Translations under genes and position numbers: made by a program
The notes under the pieces: model-generated
The model's database searches: none
Seen by the model: only the letters and a program-made list of their open reading frames with translations
Told to the model about the DNA's origin: nothing
Assembly: GCA_030064985.1 (NCBI GenBank)
Contig: JASJDV010000012.1
Location: 1 to 32,213, forward strand
Direction of reading: 5' to 3'
DNA from: Simkaniaceae bacterium
GTDB lineage: Bacteria; Chlamydiota; Chlamydiia; Chlamydiales; Simkaniaceae
DNA: 32,213 nt
In this document: one piece after another, positions 1-7,278 of the stretch
How the letters are laid out: each line of letters begins with the position of its first letter
Numbering within the stretch: the stretch's first letter is position 1

Positions 1-33
1 GGCTGAGAGTTGGGTAACCAACAAATTTATTTT

Positions 34-56
34 GCCCCTTGATTTTTTTGAGGGGC
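34..56 (+). terminator. Hairpin, probable terminator of an upstream gene
   Basis: GCCCCT at 34-39 pairs perfectly with AGGGGC at 51-56 across a T-rich loop. Only a short T tract (tgttt) follows. It lies just inside the window edge and may end transcription of a gene to the left, or form part of the leader of the permease at 127. A second small hairpin, GTTGG-GTAA-CCAAC with a GNRA-type loop, sits at 9-22. Confidence 0.4.
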
Positions 57-83
57 TGTTTGTACAGTTAACTATAGGAAATC

Positions 84-116
84 GCGCTTTCCTCTGAAGA
101 AAGAGGTCTCCAGCGC
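84..116 (+). promoter_or_regulatory. Leader stem-loop just before the permease start
   Basis: GCGCT (84-88) pairs with AGCGC (112-116), and inside it CCTCT (91-95) pairs with AGAGG (102-106), leaving a GAAGAA loop and an asymmetric internal loop. The structure ends ten bases before the ATG at 127, where a Shine-Dalgarno sequence would normally lie, and none is visible there. It could modulate translation of the permease. It matches no riboswitch class I recognise. Confidence 0.3.
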
Positions 117-126
117 AAAAAATTGG

Positions 127-1539
127 ATGAATTCAAAACGAACACTCAATGTTTTTCTTCTTGCAATGATCAATGTTGCAGCTATTTGTAGCATAAAAAA
201 TTGGCCGATCACTGCAGAATATGGCTTTTCTTCTCTTTTTTATTTTATGGTTTCCATTGTTTTTTTCTTTATTCCTAGTTCTCTTGTCTCAGCAGAATTA
301 GCAACGGGATGGCCGGAGCGGGGAGGCATTTACGCCTGGGTAAAAGCTGCTATGGGGCATCGTTTAGGCTTTTTAGCCGCTTGGCTACTATGGATTGCAA
401 ACGTTGTTTGGTACCCTACAATCCTCTCATTCATTGCTGGGACAATCGCCTTTTGCTTTAACCCTGCTTTAGCAAATCATACCTTCTATCTTTTCTGCAT
501 GATTCTTGGCACGTTTTGGCTAGCCACTTTGCTTAACCTTTGGGGCATGAAAACTTCAGGCTGGATAAGCTCTCTGGGAGTGATGGTCGGAACGATGATT
601 CCAGGCATTCTGATCATTGGACTAGGCTTATTGTGGATGATGACTGGAAAACATTCTCATATTGATTTTACCTGGGACTCTTTTCTTCCCGATATGAGCA
701 GCCCGAAACAACTCGCCCTTCTTACAGGAGTACTTTTAGGATTTGCTGGAATGGAAATGTCTGCTGTTCATGCGCGTGAAGTTAAAAATCCTCAGAGAGA
801 CTACCCACGTGCGATTCTCTTTTCTGCAGTTGTGATTGTTGCTCTCTCTCTTTTGGGAACACTAGCCATTGCGATCGTCATTCCTCAATCGGAAATCAAC
901 CTGATATCTGGAGGCATTGAAGCTATTTCCTTCTTCTTAAATAGTTATCATCTAGAGTGGAGCGTTCCTATTATTGCTTTGATGGTTGCGTTTGGCGCCA
1001 TGGGAGGGGTGAGCACTTGGGCAGCAGGGCCTAGTAAAGGTCTTCTTGCGGCAGCTCAAGATGGAGATCTTCCCCCTATTCTTCACAAAATCAATAAAAA
1101 CAATATGCCTGTTGCTATGCTCATTTTTCAAGGGATTATTGTGACAGTTATTTCGGCCGTCTTTCTTTTCATGCCGAATGTGAATAGCTCTTTCTGGATC
1201 TTGCTTGTCCTAGCTGCGCAACTCTACCTTGTCATGTATATCATGATGTTTATTGCAGGAATTGTTCTAAGATATAAAAAACCTGATGTCCTACGTGCCT
1301 ACAAGATTCCTGGCGGGAATTTTGGGATGTGGCTTGTTTCTGGAATTGGAACCATCGGGGCTCTTTTTGCAGTCGTTGTCGGCTTTTTTCCACCTGATCA
1401 GGTAGAAACTGGCAGTCTTTTTTTTTTCGAGCTTTTCCTATCTGCAGGAATGATCGCTTTCTGTGCAATGCCCTTTATCATTCTCTTCTTTAAAAAGCCG
1501 AGCTGGAACGAACCAATTCACCTTAAAGAGGAAGAGTGA
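127..1539 (+). CDS. APC-family amino-acid permease/antiporter (GadC/XasA-like)
   Basis: Integral inner-membrane transporter of the amino acid-polyamine-organocation superfamily, probably exchanging or importing an amino acid from the host. The 470-residue protein is about the family's length and has around 12 hydrophobic segments. The N-terminal part carries the glycine-rich unwound helix region typical of APC proteins (ELATGWPERGGIYAWV, residues ~57-72), and the middle has the LLGFAGMEMSAVHAREVKNP stretch (~200-219) seen in glutamate/GABA antiporter-like members. It ends in a short charged cytoplasmic tail. The ATG at 127 follows a stem-loop rather than an obvious ribosome-binding site. The gene is alone on its strand and convergent with miaA. 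The substrate cannot be read from sequence; GadC/XasA/YjeM-type is the closest class by pattern. Confidence 0.88.
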   Translation: MNSKRTLNVFLLAMINVAAICSIKNWPITAEYGFSSLFYFMVSIVFFFIPSSLVSAELATGWPERGGIYAWVKAAMGHRLGFLAAWLLWIANVVWYPTILSFIAGTIAFCFNPALANHTFYLFCMILGTFWLATLLNLWGMKTSGWISSLGVMVGTMIPGILIIGLGLLWMMTGKHSHIDFTWDSFLPDMSSPKQLALLTGVLLGFAGMEMSAVHAREVKNPQRDYPRAILFSAVVIVALSLLGTLAIAIVIPQSEINLISGGIEAISFFLNSYHLEWSVPIIALMVAFGAMGGVSTWAAGPSKGLLAAAQDGDLPPILHKINKNNMPVAMLIFQGIIVTVISAVFLFMPNVNSSFWILLVLAAQLYLVMYIMMFIAGIVLRYKKPDVLRAYKIPGGNFGMWLVSGIGTIGALFAVVVGFFPPDQVETGSLFFFELFLSAGMIAFCAMPFIILFFKKPSWNEPIHLKEEE

Positions 1540-1557
1540 CACTCTCAACCCCCTAAA

Positions 1558-1574
1558 CGGGATGAGAATTCCCG
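1558..1574. terminator. Hairpin between convergent permease and miaA
   Basis: CGGGA (1558-1562) and TCCCG (1570-1574) form a short hairpin in the 46-bp gap between the two converging genes. T-containing tracts flank it on both strands but are weak, so a bidirectional terminator is plausible rather than certain. Confidence 0.35.
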
Positions 1575-1585
1575 CGTGTCTTTTA

Positions 1586-2596
1586 CTAACGACTTTCGTA
1601 GTCTTGAAGGATCATTTCTAAAGTTTTTTGATAGCCATAAACATCAATATCCACCCAACGAAAAAGAGGTTCACGTCGAAACCAGGTACATTGCCTTTTT
1701 GCATAGCGACGAGATGCTTTTTTAAACTTCCAGACAAAATGTTCCCAATCTGCATTGCTTTTAGTTGAAGAGAGAAACTCGATGCATTGACGGTACCCAA
1801 TGGCTTGAGAAGCTGAAAGATTTTCTTCAAGCCCTCTAGTTAGAAGGTCCTCAACTTCTTCAATAAAACCCTGCGCTAGCATTTCATCGCAACGCATTTC
1901 AATTCTTGAAAAAAGGATTTCTTTAGGAAAATAGATAAACCAACAACGAAAATCAAAGTCCTTTGATCGACTTGGGACACTATTTTTTGGAAAATTGCTG
2001 ACTTTTTTTCCAGTCAAGGTCATGATCTCTAACGCACGAACAATTTTGTGTCGATCGCGTTTATTAATGGTTTTTCCGTATTCAGAGTCAAGTTGACAAA
2101 GTTTTTCATAAAGAGGTTCGACACCATGTTTTTCCAAGTCTTCTTCTAATTTCGCGCGAAGTTCTCGGGAAGCTGGGGGACCTTGAGGCGGGCCATACAA
2201 AAGAGCGTGGAGATAAAAACCCGTTCCTCCAACAACAATGGGAATATGTCCCCGACTCTGTATTTCAAGACAATGTTTTGTTGCCTTCTCATAGAACTGA
2301 ACGACATTAAATGCATCTGAAAGGTCGCAAACGTCAATAAGATGATGGGGAATTTCCATCCGCTCTTCAACAGTTACCTTCGCTGTTCCAATATCCATAC
2401 CCCGGTAGACTTGGATAGAATCTGCAGAAATAATTTCCCCACCAAGAGCATGTGCAAGTTCAAGGGAAAGGCGGGTTTTTCCTACTGCCGTCGGACCAGC
2501 AATAACGATGACCCGATTCTTTTGTGTTGGGAGATTTATTTTTTGTCTTGAGAGGTTTGGTTGATAAGCAGGCTCATCAATCAGATCGCTTCTCAC
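1586..2596 (-). CDS. miaA: tRNA dimethylallyltransferase MiaA
   Basis: Transfers a dimethylallyl group from DMAPP to N6 of A37 in tRNAs that read UNN codons, the first step towards ms2i6A. The P-loop AGPTAVGKT is at residues ~33-41, followed by the family signatures SADSIQVYRGMDIGTAK (~58-74), HHLIDV and VVGGTGFYLHALLYG (~121-135), and by SQAIGYRQ near the C-terminal region. At 336 residues it is slightly long, because about 30 residues precede the P-loop. The start is GTG at 2596, and its GTGA overlaps the stop of the upstream STAS gene, which strongly suggests translational coupling. A later start nearer the P-loop cannot be excluded. In Chlamydia miaA also neighbours an rsbV paralogue (recalled). 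Confidence 0.96.
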   Translation of the reverse strand: MRSDLIDEPAYQPNLSRQKINLPTQKNRVIVIAGPTAVGKTRLSLELAHALGGEIISADSIQVYRGMDIGTAKVTVEERMEIPHHLIDVCDLSDAFNVVQFYEKATKHCLEIQSRGHIPIVVGGTGFYLHALLYGPPQGPPASRELRAKLEEDLEKHGVEPLYEKLCQLDSEYGKTINKRDRHKIVRALEIMTLTGKKVSNFPKNSVPSRSKDFDFRCWFIYFPKEILFSRIEMRCDEMLAQGFIEEVEDLLTRGLEENLSASQAIGYRQCIEFLSSTKSNADWEHFVWKFKKASRRYAKRQCTWFRREPLFRWVDIDVYGYQKTLEMILQDYESR

Positions 2597-2946
2597 TTGT
2601 TTGAAAATCCTTGGAGTGCTTCTTGCTCAGTAGGAAAAATCTGTATGATCCGCTCAAACCCTGCCATCTTGATGATTTCCATCACTTCTTCACTAACAGA
2701 GCATAGATGGAGTCCTCCTTTCCCACCTCTGAGTTTTTTGGTGGTTGATAATAGAAGACGCATTCCTGCGCTACTGAGATAGTCTATTTTTGCAAAATCT
2801 AGAACAAGTTTTATCTTCCCCCCATCTATCATCTCAGCAAGTTTCCTTTCTAAAACGGGGGCAGAGGCTGCGTCCATTCGCCCTTCGATGCGGATGATCA
2901 AGGCCCCTTGCTCTTCTTCTAGTTGAATGTTTATTCCAGTAGACAT
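2593..2946 (-). CDS. STAS-domain anti-sigma factor antagonist (RsbV-like)
   Basis: A 117-residue single-domain STAS protein. Such proteins bind an RsbW-type anti-sigma kinase and release a partner sigma factor or target when unphosphorylated. The core DFAKIDYLSSAGMRLLL (~50-66) contains the conserved Ser-Ser-Ala-Gly motif, whose serine is the usual phosphorylation site. Hydrophobic beta strands and a C-terminal helix (MAGFERIIQIF) complete the fold. It overlaps miaA by four bases and forms a two-gene unit with it. Chlamydiae carry RsbV1 and RsbV2; the miaA neighbour points to the RsbV2 position, but this is inference. The upstream gap to pgi (150 bp) must hold divergent promoters. Confidence 0.9.
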   Translation of the reverse strand: MSTGINIQLEEEQGALIIRIEGRMDAASAPVLERKLAEMIDGGKIKLVLDFAKIDYLSSAGMRLLLSTTKKLRGGKGGLHLCSVSEEVMEIIKMAGFERIIQIFPTEQEALQGFSNK

Positions 2947-3045
2947 GATACTAACCTAGTTGAATTCATCTTTCACAATAACGATAGTAGAAAATTTACT
3001 GCAACCTTGAATTCGGACTAGGCTCATCGAATCGATCGATGGCTT

Positions 3046-3075
3046 TTGACAAAGAACTTGCATAAATCACATAAA
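3046..3075 (+). promoter_or_regulatory. Candidate sigma-66/70 promoter of pgi
   Basis: A perfect -35 hexamer TTGACA lies at 3046-3051 and a -10-like CATAAA at 3070-3075, with an 18-bp spacer. Initiation would fall some 10-15 bases before the pgi ATG at 3096. Confidence 0.45.
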
Positions 3076-3095
3076 GTAATGTATCTATTAAGCGC

Positions 3096-4682
3096 ATGTC
3101 TGCCTTTAATGAGTATCCATCTATTGAAAAGCTAAAAGAGCTTGCAGAAAAACCTTATGACCTTTCCAAAGAAGGAAATCTAACTCCTAAGCGTGTCAAT
3201 CAACTTAAATCTGAAGCTTTAAATCTCAAACTCTTGTATGGGGCAGAACGGGTCGATGAAAAGACTCTCGAAGCTCTTTTTGATTTGGCTAAAGAAGTCA
3301 ATGTTCACGAAAAAATGGAAGCGATGCAAGCTGGAGTTGTGATGAATAAGATTGAAGGGCATGAGAGTGAAAACCGGATGGTTCTCCACACGGCAATGCG
3401 TGACTTCTTCGACCAGAAAAATGCATCAAAAAAAGCAAAGGAAGCTGCAGCTCTTGCTTATGCTGAATTGGAAAAACTGAAAAGGTTTCTCGATAGCATC
3501 GAAAAAGAAGGGTTTACCGATATGATTCAGGTGGGAATTGGAGGATCGGAACTCGGTCCGAAAGCCATTTATCTTGCCTTAAAAGCTTTTAAAAGAGAGG
3601 GAAAGCGTGTCCATTTTATTTCTAATGTCGACCCCGATGATGCGGCGCATGTTCTTCAGCAGGTCGATTTGAGTAAGACGCTTGTTGTCATTGTCTCAAA
3701 ATCGGGAACAACGCTTGAGACATTAACCAATGAAGAACTCATTCGGAAGAAATTTATAGATGAGGGGCTTTCACCTGCAAACCATTTTCTTGCAGTCACA
3801 GGAAAGGGAAGTCCTATGGATGATCCTGAAAGATACCGGGAATCTTTTTTTATTTGGGAGTATGTTGGCGGGCGGTATTCTGTGACATCGATGGTTGGCT
3901 GCGTTATGCTCGCTTTTGCCTTAGGCATGGAAAAGCTTCTGGATTTCCTCAGAGGAGCCTATTGTATGGATAGGGTGGCTTTAGAAGAAGACCCTACTGC
4001 AAATCTCCCCCTACTTTCTGCTCTATTAGGCATCTGGAATCATAACTTCTTGAAGCTTCCAACAACGGCAATTATCCCTTACTCACAAGCCCTTTCTCGT
4101 TTCCCCGCACACCTTCAACAATGTGACATGGAATCTAATGGAAAACAGATTGATAAACAGGGAAATCTTGTAGATTTTTGGACAGGACCTATCATTTGGG
4201 GAGAGGTGGGGACAAACGGGCAACACTCTTTTTACCAACTCATCCATCAAGGAACCATCCCTGTTTCCGTGGAATTTATCGGTTTTGCTGAGAATCAATA
4301 TGGTGAAGACACGCGATTTAAAGGAACGAGTTCACAGGAAAAGCTTCTTTCTAATCTCTTTGCGCAATCGATTGGGCTTGCAACAGGACAAAAATCAGAC
4401 AATCCGAATAAATTTTTCCCAGGGAATCGCCCTAACCGCATTCTCTTAGCTGAAAAGTGCAATCCTTATACTATAGGAGCCATTCTTTCTTATTATGAAA
4501 ATAAAGTGGCCTTTCAGGGTTTTATTTGGGATATTAATTCTTTCGATCAAGAGGGAGTGCAACTTGGAAAAGTTTTAGCCAATAAGATCATGGATCAATT
4601 TGCCAAAAAGGCAAAGGAAGAATCTTTTGAAGAGGATTTTTCCCTGGGAGCTGTTTACATCGATCAGCTCAAAAATCTTTAG
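3096..4682 (+). CDS. pgi: Glucose-6-phosphate isomerase
   Basis: Interconverts glucose-6-phosphate and fructose-6-phosphate in the cytoplasm (glycolysis/gluconeogenesis). The 528-residue length is close to the chlamydial enzyme as I recall it. Family signature 1 is visible as WEYVGGRYSVTSMVG (~252-266) and signature 2 as INSFDQEGVQLGK (~482-494). The phosphate-binding stretch VGIGGSELGPKAIYLALK (~147-164) and SKSGTTLETL (~202-211) are intact. The ATG at 3096 lacks a clear Shine-Dalgarno sequence but is the first start and gives a normal N-terminus. Just after the stop is a GCTGC...GCAGC hairpin (4702-4718) without a T tract. The gene is transcribed divergently from rsbV-like/miaA. Confidence 0.97.
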   Translation: MSAFNEYPSIEKLKELAEKPYDLSKEGNLTPKRVNQLKSEALNLKLLYGAERVDEKTLEALFDLAKEVNVHEKMEAMQAGVVMNKIEGHESENRMVLHTAMRDFFDQKNASKKAKEAAALAYAELEKLKRFLDSIEKEGFTDMIQVGIGGSELGPKAIYLALKAFKREGKRVHFISNVDPDDAAHVLQQVDLSKTLVVIVSKSGTTLETLTNEELIRKKFIDEGLSPANHFLAVTGKGSPMDDPERYRESFFIWEYVGGRYSVTSMVGCVMLAFALGMEKLLDFLRGAYCMDRVALEEDPTANLPLLSALLGIWNHNFLKLPTTAIIPYSQALSRFPAHLQQCDMESNGKQIDKQGNLVDFWTGPIIWGEVGTNGQHSFYQLIHQGTIPVSVEFIGFAENQYGEDTRFKGTSSQEKLLSNLFAQSIGLATGQKSDNPNKFFPGNRPNRILLAEKCNPYTIGAILSYYENKVAFQGFIWDINSFDQEGVQLGKVLANKIMDQFAKKAKEESFEEDFSLGAVYIDQLKNL

Positions 4683-4739
4683 ATCTAGTTGGGACTAAAT
4701 TGCTGCATAAGGAGCAGCCTAGAATTTGTAAGAACACGT

Positions 4740-5099
4740 TTAGACTATCATCGAAATTTGAAGAGGTATTTCCACCTTTTTTCTCATTGAATTGCTTTTA
4801 CTTTCTTTAGTAATTGGTGTTTTTATGTTCTTTTTCTTCTTTGTTGTAGTAGGATATCGTTTGATCTTGTTCCATGAATCCCTCCTAACTTCAACTTTTT
4901 CATCAAGGGAGATCTTGGCTTTAGTAAGATAATAGAAAGCTTTATAATTTTCTTTAGGTTGTTGATATAAGAAATATCGAAGAGAAGAGAGTCCTGCCGC
5001 TAAAGAAATGAGAACGATGATGCGGACGACTTGTCTGGTCATCCTCATTCCATGAGCCCAAGTCTGTCCTCCTTCGGATACTGTTTTGAATAGTCCCAT
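4740..5099 (-). pseudogene. TraD-like coupling-protein N-terminal remnant
   Basis: An open frame of 119 codons. Its first ~60 residues contain GGQTWAHGMRMTRQV followed by one transmembrane segment (VRIIVLISLAAGLSSLRYFL). This resembles the start of F-type conjugative coupling proteins TraD, where a GGQ...RMxxQ stretch precedes the first membrane helix. The rest is a lysine-rich, low-complexity tail (TTTKKKKNIKTP) with no ATPase domain, while real TraD proteins run to 600-700 residues. I read it as a truncated remnant of a conjugation gene; the motif match is from memory of the family and is moderate. Its neighbour is another accessory gene (AAA/DUF4143 ATPase). Alternatively it is an intact small membrane protein. 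Confidence 0.45.
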
Positions 5100-5221
5100 A
5101 TTTAGTTCTCTAAAACCATTTTTTCACTATTACAAAATAAACAAGATTGATTGTGTCTCTTTTGTTTTAAATGTATTTAATTTCCTTGCGTAAATCGTAT
5201 TTACAGTAAAGGGATGAGAAA

Positions 5222-6547
5222 TTATGACAACTCATTTGTTTCATTCTTGAGTCGGTTACATCTGGAGATAAAATAGAGCGGATAATTATAGATTTTTTCA
5301 TGATGCTTCAAATTCATTGTAGTGGAACGTACAAGTTTAGATGGCGTATATTTTTGATCATAAACAAGAAGACTTTTTTTCTTCGGGCTTGCACCCGCCT
5401 TGACTTCAAGGGGATAGATTTCATGTTCAAGTTCAATTAAAAAATCAATCTCTGCACTTCCTTCACTGGCCCAGTAATAAAGTGGCGCATTTTTGGTTGC
5501 TGTCAACTCTTGAGCTATGTAATTTTCAGTTAGAGCGCCTTTAAATTCGGTAAATAAAACATTTCCATCAATAATAACCTGCGGAGAAAGATTACTTTGA
5601 GCTCCGAGCAATCCCACGTCTAGCAAAAATAGTTTAAAAATATTGGTAGTAGCGTAGGCGCTAAGAGGAAATTTTGGGGCTTTTACTAGATGGCTTTTGT
5701 GAATAAGACCTCCATCTAAAAGCCATTGAATGGCTTCCTCATAGTCCCTTCCCCTAGCACTTTTTCTTATGGCTGCGAAGATAAATTTTTTATTTTCTTT
5801 TGCAAGTTGACGGTGAACCTGTTTCCAAACTGTGGTAATCTTCATGATTTCTGGTAAAGGAGCGTGTTTAGCAAAATCTCTTTCATAAGCATCTAATATT
5901 TCTAACTGAATCTCTCTCACTGTGTCTAAGCGTTCCGACTGTGCGTATTCAAAAACTGCCTCGGGCATTCCCCCAACAAAAAAATAAACCTTTAATAACT
6001 GAAGTAATTTCTCATGGATGGGTTCGGGGAAAGGTTCATAGTTTTGGTATTCTTCCAAGAAGCTTCGAAGATTTTCTTGTCCTAAAGCCGAAAGAAATTC
6101 AAAGAATGTTAAAGGGTGCAGGTGAAGAAAATTAACCTTCCCAACAGGAAAACCTTTTTCTCTCCCTATTTTTACGCCTAGTAGGGAGCCAGCAGCAGTT
6201 ATATGGTACTCGTTTGATTCTTCACAAAAATATTTTAAACTGTTGAGAGCTTTTGGACACTCCTGAATTTCATCAAAGATCAACAGGGTATTTTGTGGCT
6301 CAATATTTACTTCAGTATGAATACTCAATATTCTTATCAGCTGTTTCGGATCTAAAGTATCTTTAAAATACTGAGCTAATTTTTCTTCTTTTTCAAAATT
6401 TAGATAAGCAACTTTTTCATAAGAATTTTGGCCAAAATGCTTTAAAGCATATGTTTTTCCAACTTGCCTGGCACCATTTAATATCAATGGCTTCCGTCTA
6501 TTCGAGAGTTTCCAATCTTTTAATAACTTGTAGAGATCCCTTTTCAT
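5222..6547 (-). CDS. AAA-family ATPase with DUF4143 (AAA_14 type)
   Basis: A 441-residue protein of a widespread accessory ATPase family. The N-terminal P-loop NGARQVGKTYALKHFG is at ~24-39 and Walker B LLIFDEIQECPKAL at ~88-101. A sensor-like AAGSLLG follows at ~118-124, then a winged-helix middle part. The C-terminal DUF4143 domain has ENYIAQEL and WASEGSAEIDFLIE...YPLEVKAG (~358-383), an E-x-D...E-x-K pattern like a PD-(D/E)xK nuclease fold. The ATG at 6547 starts eight residues before the RKPLILNG strand and fits the family. Biological role is unknown for most members; they are often carried by mobile DNA and spread in bacteria and archaea. The neighbourhood of decayed genes supports recent acquisition. 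Confidence 0.88.
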   Translation of the reverse strand: MKRDLYKLLKDWKLSNRRKPLILNGARQVGKTYALKHFGQNSYEKVAYLNFEKEEKLAQYFKDTLDPKQLIRILSIHTEVNIEPQNTLLIFDEIQECPKALNSLKYFCEESNEYHITAAGSLLGVKIGREKGFPVGKVNFLHLHPLTFFEFLSALGQENLRSFLEEYQNYEPFPEPIHEKLLQLLKVYFFVGGMPEAVFEYAQSERLDTVREIQLEILDAYERDFAKHAPLPEIMKITTVWKQVHRQLAKENKKFIFAAIRKSARGRDYEEAIQWLLDGGLIHKSHLVKAPKFPLSAYATTNIFKLFLLDVGLLGAQSNLSPQVIIDGNVLFTEFKGALTENYIAQELTATKNAPLYYWASEGSAEIDFLIELEHEIYPLEVKAGASPKKKSLLVYDQKYTPSKLVRSTTMNLKHHEKIYNYPLYFISRCNRLKNETNELS

Positions 6548-6612
6548 ATCTTCATTTTAGTCCTACCTCTGCCAGAAAGCAAGATTTATTGGTAAAAAAA
6601 GGAGTTTTAATC

Positions 6613-6685
6613 ACTTTTTACTGTAGAAAAACGTGTTTTTTAGGCACTTTTTTCTACATAGTTTTTCCAATAGTACGTAAAAAGT
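6613..6685. repeat. Nested imperfect inverted repeat upstream of the ATPase gene
   Basis: The outer arms ACTTTTTAC (6613-6621) and GTAAAAAGT (6677-6685) are exact reverse complements. Inside them GTAGAAAAACGTG (6623-6635) pairs with CACTTTTTTCTAC (6645-6657) with one mismatch. The structure could be a cruciform, an operator, a strong hairpin in RNA, or the end of a small mobile element. It lies between the ATPase start and the acyl-AMP ligase remnant. Confidence 0.55.
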
Positions 6686-6693
6686 TTATGCGA

Positions 6694-6963
6694 TCAACTA
6701 TCCAGGATCTGTCTCACACACCCTGAATAGTTTTTTCTTCTTTTTGTATTTTTGAAACCCAAGTCACCTGTTCTTAAAAAAGGTTCCTTTCCATCTTTCA
6801 TAAAGGCATTAAATGTTTCTCTAGTTGCATCTTGATCTCTCCAATATCCAGAAGCTATATATGGGCCTTTTAACCATATTTCACCCACCGTATTATCTTC
6901 GACAGGACTGGTTGTTTGATTATCGAGATGCCTTGAGCAGTAATTGGGAGTATGACTAGAGGT
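6694..6963 (-). pseudogene. Acyl-AMP ligase (FAAL/AMP-binding) fragment
   Basis: A stretch of open frame reads TVGEIWLKGPYIASGYW, then TRETFNAF and GKEPFLRTGDLGF. These are the conserved motifs of fatty acyl-AMP ligases and other AMP-binding enzymes around the A5-A8 region, where GEIW.GP..A.GYW and FLRTGDLG are diagnostic. No ATP-binding P-loop motif and no C-terminal domain follow: the frame ends soon after GDLGF. Upstream residues (LDNQTTSPVEDN) also fit the family before homology is lost. Full enzymes are about 550-600 residues, so this is a remnant. Function of the parent gene would be activation of a fatty or aryl acid for a polyketide, lipid or siderophore-type product. Confidence 0.65.
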
Positions 6964-7009
6964 TTTAATCCTAAGATTTGGATAGAAGAAAGGGCCTCTT
7001 TAATTTTAC

Positions 7010-7225
7010 TCACTCGATCGGCTTCAAAAAGAGGAGTTGAGCTGGACCCTTCCATAGACCAGAAATCCTTGCCCCTACCTCACCGATTTGGAAAGTACCA
7101 TCAGCTTTAGTATTGCCCGCTATCATTTTAATCACCTGTTTGGATCCATCGATTGCCCAAGTGGAGTTTTGTCTATCTGGGATCGGGTAGTCGGGACGAA
7201 TTGTGACGGTAGGTAATAGACTCAT
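7010..7225 (-). CDS. Unrecognised 71-codon frame, probably a gene fragment
   Basis: Starts at an ATG at 7225 directly downstream (on the minus strand) of a very AT-rich stretch (7226-7305) that could hold a promoter. The peptide (PTVTIRPDYPIPDRQNSTW...) matches no family I recognise. It overlaps a second open frame (7055 down to 6870, containing ADRVSKIKEALSSIQILGL) in another phase. The two together may be one original gene of about 110 codons broken by a frameshift near 7050, later joined to the acyl-AMP ligase fragment. Whether it is expressed is unknown. Confidence 0.25.
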   Translation of the reverse strand: MSLLPTVTIRPDYPIPDRQNSTWAIDGSKQVIKMIAGNTKADGTFQIGEVGARISGLWKGPAQLLFLKPIE

Positions 7226-7278
7226 GGTTTGCTTTTTTATAAAAATTATATCAAAATTTTTTATAATTATATAATATA

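Noticed and set aside
1-60. CTGAGA near the left edge suggested a TPP riboswitch
   Set aside because: The rest of the THI-box consensus (ACCC..GAACCTGATC..GG.TAATGCC.GCG) is absent downstream, and the next gene is a permease with no thiamine link.
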